Assembly (NCBI GenBank): GCA_033239005.1
Contig: BSQZ01000070.1
Location: forward strand, 2,169,617-2,233,616
DNA: 64,000 nucleotides
Reading direction: 5' to 3'
Source of the DNA: Lamellibrachia satsuma
Lineage: Eukaryota; Annelida; Polychaeta; Sabellida; Siboglinidae
Part shown: positions 1-11,800 of the stretch, one piece after another
How positions within the stretch are numbered: position 1 is the stretch's first letter
Layout: each line of letters opens with the position of its first letter
Position numbers and translations under genes: made by a program
The notes under the pieces: model-generated
Told to the model about the DNA's origin: nothing
Database searches by the model: none
What the model saw: only the letters and a program-made list of their open reading frames with translations

Positions 1-666
1 ACGCTGCCTTCATGGATCGGAAGAATGTCCGATCTCGGGGTTGTAGTCGATGGGTGCAGTGAGGCGGGAATGTTAGTATCGCGACGCCATTCTCTCGAGC
101 GTAGAGAATGACATCGAGTGTCTTGTGGCTCTAATGACCATCTAGCAACAGTAGATGTGGTGTCGTCTTCTTGCAGCCAACAGTGTCAACAAAGAGGTGC
201 ATCCATCTCAGGAATAAATGATTGTCAATGTATCCCGATCCACGGGTGTTGACGGTGCCCACGGAGCATGTCGGAGCGTCGTTCATCAAAGAATCAACCA
301 TTCGCTTGCGTGGAAAGACGAATAGAGGGGGATGAACGTACTAGCTGCGCTCATACAGTATAAAGGGGGATGAACGTACTAGCTGCGCTCATACAGTATA
401 GAGCTGCGATGCTTTTCCCCTGCATTGGACACTTTTCGAACTTGATTAATACCTTTCGTGCAGACGACCTTAGGTGGCTTTGCAACGGTAGTGAACCCTG
501 TTTCGTCACAGTTCCAGATGCGTGTAGGGACGAGCCCACCATTCACTAGCAACTTCCTGTACTGTCCAAAGAACATTTCCACAGCTTCTTTATTAAACCA
601 TTTCATACGTACAATGCTATATGCAATCGGTCTTCTGATGATGAGCGTCGTATTAATGTGTTGCAT
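1..666 (-). pseudogene. Broken pogo/Tigger-like DDE transposase
   Basis: On the - strand the translation carries the hallmarks of a pogo-group (Tc1/mariner superfamily) transposase: a CDETG motif near 510 holding the first catalytic D, an LLLDGH block near 135 holding the second, and an HRLQPRD block near 30 holding the third. The enzyme family cuts and pastes its own DNA element. The copy is dead. A TAG stop at 131-133 falls right after LLLDGH, and a 38-bp tandem duplication (about 326-401) shifts the frame between the CDETG part and the rest. The window edge cuts off the C-terminus, and no DNA-binding (CENP-B-like) domain is seen upstream. Terminal repeats were not found. Confidence 0.8.
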
Positions 667-779
667 GAGTCCTACACTTCAACATACGGTCGTCGTGTCA
701 GACAAGTTGGTGTGTGCTAAGTTGATTACAAATTGAAATGATCACAGTGGATCGTGCAAGGAAATGAAATAATTTGACA

Positions 780-1215
780 GACTTCATACAATCACACACA
801 GGGAACAACCCACCCGGACCATCACCCGGACCATCACCCTGGATGCTTCACTCCGGGACTATTATCCCGGGACGACGGTCCCGGGACCATAACCCAGGGA
901 GCATCACCCGGGACCACCACCAGGGACCATTACCCAAGGAGCATCACCCCGGGACCATCACCCAGGGAGTATTACATCGGGACCATCATCCCTGTACCGT
1001 CACTTCGAGACCATCACCCGGGGGCATCACCCCAGGACCTTCACCCCGGGACTATCATCTGGGTGCATCACCCGAGACCGTCACCCTAGGACCGTCACTC
1101 TTCTGACACCATAAACCAGGGACCATCATCCTGGGATGATATCACCCTGGAATCATAACCCCGGGAATGTCGCCCTTCACCATGTGAGACCTTCACCATG
1201 GGACCATCACCATGG
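780..1215. repeat. Degenerate ~20-bp minisatellite (GGGACCATCACCC)
   Basis: Tandem copies of a unit built on GGGACCATCACCC, with many variants (CCCGGGACC, AGGGAGCATC). The open frame across it (774-1106, +) follows from the repeat lacking stops and is not a gene. Confidence 0.75.
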
Positions 1216-1235
1216 GACCGTTACTCTTAGTAGCT

Positions 1236-1239
1236 AGTG

Positions 1240-1323
<84 letters not shown>

Positions 1324-1326
1324 TAG
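1236..1326. repeat. (GTGC)n microsatellite, ~90 bp
   Basis: Near-perfect tetranucleotide run of strictly alternating purine and pyrimidine, with CpG in each unit. The small cysteine/arginine-rich ORF over it is an artefact. Confidence 0.95.
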
Positions 1327-1890
1327 CTGTGCGAGTAGGTGGTGCGGTGCGAATAGGGGACCTGAACTATTTCATTAAGGGAGAGGTGACCGCACCATTA
1401 GTGAGGATAGTCATGTGGAACCAGCCCAGTTATAATTACAAACAACCCGCCCTTGACGATGCTATGTTTTATTCGTGTATTGAAAAGCCTTACTAATTAC
1501 AAACCTGGGTATTGCGAGTTCTTCCAGTGTGACGCCAATAATTATTATACAGTGAAACCTCATTAACACGGACGCCGATAATCCGGTGGGGGGGGGCAAG
1601 GTGTTTCATTCAATCATAGTGGATGTAGGATATGAACGATGTAGTTAATTTGTTTTTCTCTGTATGCAGCCGCTGTCAATTACATACCCGATGTGTATTT
1701 ATTTTTGCAAAAAAAATGTATTGCTTTACTATGATCTATTTCAAGCATTCTGACCAGATTTCTTCTTAAGTCATAGCAAGTCTACTCGAACTGTTTCATG
1801 GATTTCTACCAAATTTTTTATGGATTTGATTAATAATCAAGAGCGGTTGAGCCAAATCCCGACAGTTTTGTGTGCACGACGTGTGTGGAT
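1327..1890. other. No gene seen
   Basis: AT-rich sequence between two microsatellites. No coding similarity, RNA gene or repeat was recognised on either strand. Confidence 0.5.
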
Positions 1891-1898
1891 GAGCGAGT

Positions 1899-1981
1899 CA
1901 GTGCGTGTGCGTGTGCGCGTGCGCGTGCGCGTGCGCGTGCGCGTGCGCGTGCGCGTGCGCGTGCGCGTGCGCGTGCGCGTG
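1899..1981. repeat. (GTGCGC)n microsatellite, ~80 bp
   Basis: Almost perfect GTGCGC hexamer run flanked by GTGTGC variants. It alternates purine and pyrimidine throughout. Confidence 0.95.
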
Positions 1982-2162
1982 TGCAAATGGGAGGCTGGGG
2001 CTAGTTGTATACTCCAGAGTCATTTTGGCCACATAATATTGATAATACCATCTCACACAGCCACCTTTCGTGAAGGAAACTTGGAACACATATATACTAC
2101 ATAAAATAAATTAAATTCGGGATTTGTTACTGTTCACGCGCGTTCAGCTTTAAAAATGATGC

Positions 2163-2494
2163 GTTGGGCAAGTTGTTACAACTGTAATAACGCACACACA
2201 ATGACTCAGCCAGCGAGTTGTTATTACTGTAATAACGCACACACAATGACTCAGTCAGCGAGTTGTTGCAACTGTAATAACGCACACACAGTGACTCGGT
2301 CAGCGAGTTGTTACAACTGTAATGACGCACACACAATGGCTCAGTCAGCGAGTTGTTACAACTGTAATAACGCACACACAGTGACTCGGTCAGCGAGTTG
2401 TTACAACTGTAATAACGCACACACAATGGCTCAGTCAGCGAGTTGTTACAACTGTAATAACGCACACACAGTGACTCGGTCAGCGAGTTGTGTG
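2163..2494. repeat. 45-bp minisatellite, ~7.5 copies
   Basis: Units start CAGCGAGTTGTTACAACTG and end in TGACTCAGT or TGACTCGGT. The 45-bp period is a multiple of three and the unit has no stop, so both strands show ORFs of 112-127 codons that are repeat read-through. Several copies keep a perfect TGACTCA (AP-1/CREB-type core); others carry TGACTCG or TGGCTCA. Confidence 0.9.
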
Positions 2495-2747
2495 CAGACA
2501 GTGACTGAAATAACTTATTGTTTTAACCACCATATATGAACGCATTGTTTCACATATGAAACCTACTGGTTTATGGCACAACCCTATTTGAGTAATTAAT
2601 AAATACTGCATGATTCGTACAAATATGGATGTTCGTACGTGTGTATCATTAAATCAAGTAGGCATCGCATTACACATACATTACCACTCAGGCATTCACT
2701 GTGTCATATTCGATATATTATATTCAATAATTCATATTCCATTCAAA

Positions 2748-2812
2748 ACCTACCTATCTACCTACCTACCTACTTACTTACTTACCTACTTACCTACTTA
2801 CTTACTTACTTG
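2748..2812 (-). repeat. Tetranucleotide tail of an RTE-type LINE
   Basis: On the - strand this is a run of TAAG and TAGG tetramers beginning about 10 bp after the stop codon of the LINE fragment at 2823. RTE-clade elements typically end in a very short 3' region followed by short tandem repeats, so I read this as the element's tail. Confidence 0.6.
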
Positions 2813-2822
2813 TGTCGTCCAC

Positions 2823-3130
2823 TTAATGTGATGACATGATGATTTCCATCCAGTGGTTTCGATTCTCCACTACAGTTAGTAAATTTGTTCCGCTGAATTT
2901 CGTGCCTTTCGCTAGGATGTTTTTCAGAGTTGTTGTTGGTCTTATCCGAGGGCCATCGGGCTTCCAGAGCAGGACTTTGTTGGCTGCTTCGTTATGACGC
3001 ATCACATGACCTGCCAGACAAAGACGCCTTTGTCTCACGATGGTGGTGATCCGTGGGAGGGAGCCGTACAGGTCTTGGTTGATCACGTGATTGCGCCATG
3101 ACAGGCTTAGGCTTTTCCACAGCATTATTG
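2823..3130 (-). pseudogene. RTE-type LINE, C-terminal fragment of reverse transcriptase ORF
   Basis: The - strand encodes SWRNHVINQDLYGSLPRI followed by a RLCLAGHVMRHNEA block, which is the thumb/C-terminal region seen in RTE-like polymerases (typically SWRDHVTN..LYG.LP and RR..LAGH..RH). The frame is open to the stop at 2823-2825 and the tetranucleotide tail follows at once. The 5' part is missing; upstream, near 3135-3190, the sequence changes to another repeat. Fragment of a retrotransposon, not a host gene. Confidence 0.75.
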
Positions 3131-3135
3131 TGTAG

Positions 3136-3190
3136 GTGCCACCCACTGATCTAAATATAACTGGATGGCGCGTCGGCCTGTAAATTTGAC
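3136..3190. repeat. Short dispersed repeat shared with 6077-6125
   Basis: The reverse complement here contains GCGCCATCCAGTTATAT followed by a GATCAGTGG-type block; the same words occur on the + strand at 6083-6118 (GCGCCATCCAGTTATATA, GTCAGTGGTGCCACC). Both copies abut RTE-type fragments. The nature of the element is unknown. Confidence 0.5.
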
Positions 3191-3209
3191 CCCACCGTGC
3201 CGCCATCTT

Positions 3210-4290
3210 GGATAGATCAGTGCTGTCAATCGGTAGGCAATCGCAGTGTTACAACGCTCAACTTTGATGATAAATTGCTGCCTGTATACAAGTATACTTT
3301 TGTACTTTGTGATTCATAGGATACTGTTAGAGGTTAGTGATTAATGATATTATGTTTAGCGTCACAAAGTGAACGTTCCTATTTAATTATTAATAGTTTA
3401 AACTCGACATAGTCATAGCGGCTAGCCTATATTGGGTTATTGGGACTATTGGCTATAATATAATATGCAAGCTTTCCTCAACTTCAAGGCTCAATAATCA
3501 GAACACTGTCTTCAGTATCTAACAATACTCAAGAAGTTCAATTTCGTATATTCTAAATATTGCTTAATGTTGTAAAGTTGAGTGATTTGCGCCGTCATTT
3601 CAAAGTCCCCGAAACTGGTTGCGGCAATTATTGGTATACTTACGAGGATATGCTTTTTTGGACGAACATCTTAAGGAAAATGTTTACAATGGATGTATAT
3701 ATTATACATGAGTCAAAATTATTTCATCGATTGAATGCAAACAAATTGTAGTATTTTTTGGTGATGTACTTACTATTATAGAACAACGAAAAGACGTTTA
3801 TTCCCTAAAAGACGCCACTGCACAAAAATGCTACGCATAGCAAGACATTTATTCCTGTACTGTAGATCCAAGTACAAGGAAAAACAAGTTTTTTTTACCT
3901 GATCTAATATATCTAGCTATCAGAATAACGAAAGTATTATCAAAATGTTGTGTTTATTTTGTTTTGAATAAACTGCTATCATTATATATAAAATAATTGT
4001 ACTAGATTCTGAGAGTGAACTTATGCCTTTGCTTTGGCTTTGTCATTGACATTGTCTTCCTTACATTACACTATTGTTGTTCTAAAGTTGAATTTAGTTC
4101 TCTATCTCCCTATCTCTCTTGTTGTCTCCCTCCCCATCACACACGCGCACGCACGCTCACCCTCCCTTCTCCCTCAGGGAATATTCAGAAAATGTACTGT
4201 TATGCATTATATTTTCAGAATGGCTACTTACCGAGACAGCACTAGTATGAGTACTAATAGGCTCGCATTGTTACTAGTTGGACACACTTT
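3210..4290. other. Intergenic, no gene recognised
   Basis: AT-rich DNA. Short ORFs at 3560-3751 and 4015-4245 have no recognisable domain and no coding signature. A CT-rich patch lies at about 4095-4175. Confidence 0.5.
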
Positions 4291-4317
4291 CGTGTATCGT
4301 ATGCAACAGCAAGTGTG

Positions 4318-4620
4318 CTGGAAATACAAACATTGCTGTACTGCTGTACCAGCTGGACCTTACAAACATTGCTGCACTGCTGTGGAATTACAAACATTGC
4401 TGTGTTGCTGTATCTGCAGGACTTTACAAAAAATGCTGCACTGCTGTGGAATTACAAACTTTGCTATGTTGCTGGACCTGCTGGACCTTACAAACATTGC
4501 TGCACTGCTGTGGAACTACAAATATTGCTGTACCTGCAATAATTGCTATTCTATATATCTGCAGGACCTTACGAACATTGTTACACTGCGCTTGCATGGG
4601 ATTTATGAACATTTATACAA
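4318..4620. repeat. Irregular minisatellite (TTACAAACATTGCTG units)
   Basis: Alternating blocks of TTACAAACATTGCTGCACTG and TGTGGAATTACAAAC type with variable spacers such as GTATCTGCAGGAC. Three overlapping ORFs of 75-199 codons on the + strand come from the repeat and show only Leu/Cys/Thr-rich repetition. Confidence 0.7.
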
Positions 4621-6010
4621 TATACCTGCATGAACACCAGTATGGACTTCTGGACATTATGTTCCATGAAATTATGACTGTTGCTGCATGGCTGGAATGT
4701 TATAATAAATTGTCTTGATAATTGTGCAGTGACATTATGTTTCATCCATTAATTCCCCATCTATCTACCTGTTATGACATACTAGTTACAATAACTTTCC
4801 ATAATACAAGGTCAATACAAGGTAACACCGTATTCAAGTGGATGTATTGACAATTTTCACCCCCCCAAACTGATCCGGTATATAATAAATTACAGCTAAA
4901 TTATTCCATTAATCTTGGTATATAGGTCAAATGTTAAATGCATGTCAACTAATTAGGTTATGTCAAAATAAGTAAACACTAGGCCACATAGTATTCAAGT
5001 TAACAATTTGACCGTTTCCATCCACCAAAAGTTAAATAGGCCTATTACCAAATTACTTAGAGCTAAACTGCCATTAATCCACATATATCAAATCAAATGT
5101 GCCTCTGCCTGTCCCTGTCTTGCTCACTCTTTCATACTCTCCCTATCTTTCTGACTCGGCATGTATATTATATATTAGGTTTTTGGACAGGTCTTCTCTT
5201 GGTAAAAGCTGTGCAACGACATCAATGTGGAAACCTGATGCACAGTTTCTTCTAACACTTAACTGCATGCTAATGTCACATCATAAATGTTGGATCAGAA
5301 ATTTTAAGACTGATTATGTGATTTTAGACCTATATTTAACAAATAGTCATAAGGATAGATGACAGTCAATTTATGTTTTTAATTTGTTTCATATAAGCAG
5401 CTTTAGAAATAATGAATGGCACAGATGTTATCAACATAATGCTGTAATATATACATGCTTAAAGCATTCTGTACATGTATTACACAAGATTCCAAAATGA
5501 CATCACTGGTTGTACCCCATGGGTAAATAATATTTATTAGATGTGACATCAGCATTCAATGCACAAAGAATCATACATGGGACAGCCCAATGCATGTAAG
5601 AAAACTGGGTGGTATAAACGTGAACAAACTAGAACAAGAATCTTAAAATTTTAAGTAAAATTTATTTAAATAAAAGTACATGTATCATGTATATTCCTGT
5701 CTTGTCAAGTCGATATGTCACTGAGTAGTGGTCAGACACTTGCATCACTAGCAAGGAAATAGTAAGCACATCGTCACTCCCCATCATCAAAAGTGTGAAA
5801 ACCAACCAATTCTACTAAGTAATAACATTAGTGTACTAAAGCCCCTACATAACTAAGATAATTGTGTACCATAAGCTAAAGATAATATTATGATTCCAAA
5901 CTGGCACACTAGGTGTCAATACAGCTAACCAATTAAGTCAACACATATGCTATCTTAGTTATGTATTGGCAAGAGACCCATATGGTAGCACCCTCACTGA
6001 TGTTTAGGAT
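4621..6010. other. Intergenic, no gene recognised
   Basis: AT-rich unique-looking sequence. The ORF at 5099-5362 has no recognised motif. No RNA gene was seen. Confidence 0.5.
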
Positions 6011-6016
6011 GTACTA

Positions 6017-6072
6017 TCAGCACGCACGCACGCACGCACGCACACAAAAAACACACACACACACACACACGA
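6017..6072. repeat. (CGCA)n/(CA)n microsatellite
   Basis: GCACGCACGCAC run passing into a CA dinucleotide run. Confidence 0.9.
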
Positions 6073-6125
6073 ATACGGCGTGCGCCATCCAGTTATATAT
6101 AAGGTCAGTGGTGCCACCCAGTGCA

Positions 6126-7012
6126 TGTTCAACTGTTTTGTTAGCGACCACGAATCGCATCCATATTATCATAATTGGTTCGTCGTCCCGAAAATCTTCA
6201 ATTTGATGAATCTGCAGATAGGCGCTCTCCAAACTATGCCAAGGGCGTGAACTGCTGCCCCTACACTGGATGTCATGTTGTGAGTTTGTGTAGGATCCAA
6301 GATATTTTAGATAGTCTACTTTCTCAATTTGATTCCCATCTGACGAATGCATATTATCATTAGTAGACGGTTTTTTTTATGTATTTTGTTTTGCTTGGAT
6401 TGAAAATTAGTCCAGAAGATTTGGAAACACTTTCCACTTTATGAAGTAATAGTTCTGCTTCTTGTATCGTGTCAGCGAACAGAGCCATGCCATCAGCATA
6501 ATCCAGATGAGAGAGATGGTAGGCTGGATGTTTGGTGCTTCGGCGTCTAGTGAGAGTCCTTCCCTGTCATCAATCGCAGCTCTTGGAGCGTAGTCAAAGA
6601 CTATGATGAACAGGTATGGGGCGTGAGGGTCTCCTTGGAGAACTCCTGTGTTTATCTTGAAATCTGTAGTTTCCCCTTCAGGAGTTAGTACGACTGAAGA
6701 GGTGTTTTCATACATTATCTGTGTGGCTTTGACGATCTTCTCTGGGACGCCGTACGCATGAATAATTAGGAACAATTTGTTTCTATCTACGGAGTCAAAG
6801 GCTTTCTTGAAGTCGATAAAAATATTGGCAGCTTCTTTCTGGTGGTTTCTCATTTCCTCGGCGATGCGTCTAAGAGCAAGAATCTCCGAAGATGTAGACC
6901 GTAGGAGTCTAAATCCGTTGTAGTTTGGTATATTCCCTAAGTACATTTCGTTGAAGTTGTAGAATAAATCTTTTCTTAACTTGGGTACTCGCCGCACTTC
7001 AATGGGAATGCC
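6126..7012 (-). pseudogene. RTE-type LINE fragment, reverse transcriptase core
   Basis: On the - strand the first block (6997 down to about 6530) carries the polymerase fingers and palm: a GFR-LLRSTSSEILALRRI block, FIDFKKAFDSVDRNKLF (motif A with its catalytic Asp), and TGVLQGDPHAPYLF (motif B). The next stretch is frameshifted; in another frame near 6510 it reads DYADDMALF, the catalytic YADD. A third block (6352 to about 6126) carries YLKYLGSYTNSQHDIQCR, matching the usual KYLGS..NS...DI..R region after the palm, and is degraded from there on. At least two frameshifts make it non-functional. It belongs to the same broad clade as the fragment at 2823-3130 but could be a different insertion. 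Confidence 0.8.
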
Positions 7013-7920
7013 ATCTAGTCAAATTTGATTAATACAAATAATAAATTACAAGTGCACATTAAAAGAAATAATTCATTTAACGTGATTTTCACCAAACCAA
7101 TTATTTTAACTGAACATGTTAACAATTAGCCACGGTCTCCTGTGTCTCTCCTCGCGATTCCGTTGAGACATCGCTTTTATACGATAAGAACGCATTGGTG
7201 GCGCGTCCTGGCGACCAAACAACAGTTCTGGAGTATTCAAGCAAGGAGGAAATAAACTCAGATTCGTCGATCACAAAGTTTCTTAAAGTGTATTACGGTG
7301 AAATCGACAGTTGACATATCCACTTGGTAAGATAAAAACAATTCACATGCGCCTATTTCTAACAGCGTGCGGTGATACTGAATTTGGCCATACACAATTT
7401 CATAAATGACGATAAATGCCGTCGCGTAGCCGTAGCCATAGGTTTTGTTGGCAGTCTTCGATGACTTCACTCTTGCCCGTCGTCGGCGTAAACATTAGAT
7501 TGCGCTCGAACTTGATATAATATTTTATGTACTAATAATTTTGTCATGTTTCCGTGATATTGCTTATATATGGTGTTAAGTGTGAAACGCATTTGTTCAA
7601 TGTGATGTACGTTTTTATGGATTACTGCGGTATTTTGTGCGTTAATTGTAACGTTACTGTATTATCGCTCACTATAATTTAGTCAATTGAAGCCAGACCC
7701 AAGGCTATATTAGTCATTATTATATATTCGCTATTGTATTGCTGTTGTAGTAGTTGTACTAATGTTTACCGTGCTGTGTTCAGAGCCATTATTTCTCAAA
7801 TGATAATATATGATTCATCAAATATTAAATCATATTAAACAAGAGTTATAAATACAGTTTTCTATATTTAATAATTACTTAATGAATCATTACTTAATCT
7901 GTGAATCATCTCTGTTGTAG
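7013..7920. other. Upstream region of the KLHL gene
   Basis: No coding similarity was seen. The sequence TCTCTGTTGTAG at 7909-7920 reads as a 3' splice site just 24 bp before the KLHL start codon, so at least one non-coding 5' exon should lie upstream. The relatively GC-rich patch at about 7130-7250 is the best local candidate for a promoter or first exon, but nothing in the sequence proves it. The 70-codon - strand ORF at 7258-7470 has no recognised domain. Confidence 0.4.
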
Positions 7921-7944
7921 TGTGCCTGTGTTAACAACATTTCT

Positions 7945-8875
7945 ATGGCCGCTGATACGCTATTACCTGCCAATCGGGGCGGCGCCAGACAGCGCCATCT
8001 GAGCACAGAATCACTTGAAACTTGCAGTGTAGATGATTGCTCCTTTGATGGAGAAGAATTTCATTTTGTGGAATCCTCTCATTCCATCCAGGTGTTGAGT
8101 GGACTCGACGGTCTCCGCCAGTCTCGAACCTTCTGTGATGTCAAATTGTGTGTGGACACCAACGAATTTCCATGCCACAAAATAGTGTTGGCGTCATTTA
8201 GCCCATATTTCAACGCCATGTTCTCTGGTGAACTTGCAGAAAGTCGACAGGAAAAAGTCACAATAAATGGCATTGATGCGTCCATGTTAGAACTGCTAGT
8301 GAACTATGCTTACACCTCTGAGGTGCTCATCACTAAGATCAATGTCCAATCCCTCTTGTCGGCTGCTAACCTCCTGGAGGTGTTGCCTGTACGTGATGCA
8401 TGCTGCCACTTCATGCAGCGTAACATGGATGAGACAAACTGTCTGGGCATCCACTGCTTCGCAGAGGCACATGCGTGCTTCAACCTACAGGAAAAGGCAA
8501 AGGCATTCACTCTTGAGTTCTTTGACGATGTTTGGCCTCAGGAAGAGTTTCTAAGCCTAACACAGTCAAAGCTGATTGAACTTATTTCTAGTGATGAACT
8601 GTGCGTGGACAATGAGGAGGTTGTCTTTAACGCTGTCATGCGTTGGCTCAGTCATGATGAGAAGGCACATTGTGAGGAGCTACACAAAGTGCTGGAGCAT
8701 GTCAGAATGCCACTGTTAAGTCCATACTTCATACATGACTGCGTTGAGAGTCAGGGTGCCATAGCCAAGTCAGAGGAGTGTCAGAAGTTGGTGGACGAAG
8801 CCAAGACATACCACCTCCTTCAGGACCGACGAGCAGAGCTCAGAACGTCCCGCACAAGACCAAGGAAGGCGTCTG
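7945..8875 (+). CDS. KLHL coding exon 1: BTB and BACK domains
   Basis: Starts at ATG 7945, the first in-frame Met after the 3' splice site at 7920. It ends at GCGTCTG|GTAAGT (phase 1). It encodes a Ser/acidic N-terminal tail (residues 1-45), then the entire BTB and BACK domains in one large exon, the usual arrangement in KLHL genes. Confidence 0.93.
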
Positions 8876-11800
8876 GTAAGTTGACGACATAAAGTGACGA
8901 CTGATGAGTAAACCACATTATCTGCTGATAGATGATGAAGAAAAGTGGGGTGTACTTTTGTGATGTTTTATGGCCAAAGTTGCTGGCTGTTTTGAAGTCT
9001 CCGCTGTTTCATGTTTCTTTTTTGTTGCAACTTTTATCAAAATTATAAATGTGGGAGGTATACAATGACAAGATGTAACTGTTGTGAACACTGATAATTA
9101 AAAACAGCTAAATTAGATGTCTAGATAATGTGGGAATATTTCTGTTATTGCAGGTTCTAGAGAGATGGTAGTGGCTGTCGGGGGAGAGGACGACAAGGTT
9201 GTGTTGCGCAGTGTTGAGGGCTTCGACCCACAGAACTTCAGCTGGAAGACCCTGGCTTGTCTGCCCTTTGCCGTCAGCAAACATGGTCTAGTTGTCACAG
9301 GCAAGTACCTCATCTACTTGGGAAAAGGTCACTATTTATTTTCCCATTGACGACAATGTTAATGCAAATTTTATCTTTAATATACTGAAAATCAACTATA
9401 TTAATATATATTTATTATATTACTATATATATATATCATGAACCTGGAAGTGAAACAGTGATCCGTCCTGACTTGCTTGACAAGTCAGACTTTTTACTAC
9501 ATCTATGTAGCGCCATCTAGCAGATGAAGGTAGTATTATTAAATATGTGGCTCCACCTTGTGGATATGACCTCGTGAGTAGTGTGGTACCTGTATCACTG
9601 TTTTCTAGTTAACTAATGGCCTCTATGACTAGTACTTGGCCATGTTACATTTAAATGTCTCTTAGTTATAATACAATCAGATTACTTACATTTTTACTTG
9701 AATGTACTAATAATGGTGTATTTGGTCTGAGCTGTCATGCCCATTTTGGAATATGGTAGATACGTTTTATCATATTAAAGTTGTACTGTGATACTGCCAG
9801 AACCTGTCCACATGTATGTTACATCTGAATTAAGAATATCCGAAGCTAAATATAGGTCAACAAAATGCAGACTGATCGCTCTGGATAAAGTTAACTGACT
9901 CGTAAACAGTGTTAGAAACATACTATTCCAGGTTTTAAATAAAACAAACTTAGCTGAACAATTGAAAATATGGATTAACAACACTAGAGTTTAAAATAAA
10001 ACAATGTTTATATTTGTTATTGTATTATGAAGATATTTATAAAATATTTTTTGTTTCAATCTTTCAGAAAGTATTAATACCAAGGGGCATGAAATACCAT
10101 TTTTAAAATGACAGTGCATAATGGATAAAAAAAAGTACTAATTCTCTCAGGACGATAACTAACTTGAACAAACTTCTTACTGGCAGTGTAAATGGCTATC
10201 TGTCAGGTTTTATAAAAAATTTCACCTGAAATTGTTCTTTGACTTCTGTACCAAATTATTGTTCTCATATTAGACATGACTTAGCGAATACATATATTAA
10301 ATGTGACAGGCAACAATCAGCTGTACATGTCGGGTGGAGAGTTTCCTGATGGCTCGGCCAGTCGCAGCATGTGGCGCTACGACCCCTGCTTCGACGCCTG
10401 GCAAGAGGTCGCCTCCATGAATGTACCACGATCAGAGCTCGGTAAAAAAACTATTTTATACTCACATGTGTATATGGTAGCACTGGTAGGCATTGCAAAA
10501 GTTACTTTAGGGCTTCCTTGCTAGCCAGTGGTGGTAGTAGCACTACAGTACCCCCGGCAGACATCCTCACTAGCCAGGGGTGGTAGTAGCACTACAGTAC
10601 CCCCGGCAGACATCCTCACTAGCCAGGGGTGGTAGTAGCACTACAGTACCCCCGGCAGACATCCTCACTAGCCAGGGGTGGTAGTAGCACTACAGTACCC
10701 CCGGCAGACATCCTCACTAGCCAAGGGTGGTAGTAGCACTACAGTACCCCCGGCAGACATCCTCACTAGCCAGGGGTGGTAGTAGCACTACAGTACCCCC
10801 GGCAGACATCCTCACTAGCCAAGGGTGGTAGTAGCACTACAGTACCCCCGGCAGACATCCTCACTAGCCAGGGGTGGTAGTAGCACTACAGAACCCCCGG
10901 CAGACATCCTCACTAGCCAGGGGTGGTAGTAACACTACAGTACCCCTGGCAGACATCCTCACTAGCTAGGGGTGGTAGTAGCACTACAGAACCCCCGGCA
11001 GACATCCTCACTAGCCAAGGGTGGTAGTAGCCCTACAGTACCCCCGGCAGACATCTTCGCTAGCCAGGGGTGGTAGTAGCACTACAGTACCCCCGGCAGA
11101 CATCCTCACTAGCCAAGGGTGGTAGTAGCACTACAGTACCCCCGGCAGACATCCTCGCTAGCCAAGGGTGGTAGTAGCACTACAGTACCCCCGGCAGACA
11201 TCCTCGCTAGCCAAGGGTGGTAGTAGCACTACAGTACCCCTGGCAGACATCTTCGCTAGCCAAGGGTGGTAGTAGCACTACAGTACCCCCGGCAGACATC
11301 TTCGCTAGCCAAGGGTGGTAGTAGCACTACAGTACCCCCGGCAGACATCTTCGCTAGCCAGGGGTGGTAGTAGCACTACAGTACCCCCGGCAGACATCTT
11401 CGCTAGCCAAGGGTGGTAGTAGCACTACAGTACCCCCGGCAGACATCCTCGTTAGCCAGGGGTGGTAGTAGCACTACAGTATCCCCGGCAGACACCCTCG
11501 CTAGCCAGGGGTGGTAGTAGCACTACAGTACCCCCGGCAGACATCCTCACTAGCCAGGGGTGGTAGTAGCACTACAGTACCCCCGGCAGACATCCTCACT
11601 AGCCAAGGGTGGTAGTAGCACTACAGTACCCCCGGCAGACATCCTCACTAGCCAGGGGTGGTAGTAGCACTACAGTACCCCCGGCAGACATCCTCACTAG
11701 CCAAGGGTGGTAGTAGCACTACAGTACCCCCGGCAGACATCCTCACTAGCCAAGGGTGGTAGTAGCACTACAGTACCCCCGGCAGACATCCTCGCTAGCC

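Noticed and set aside
7258..7470. 70-codon - strand ORF upstream of the KLHL gene
   Set aside because: No motif, and ORFs of this length are expected by chance.
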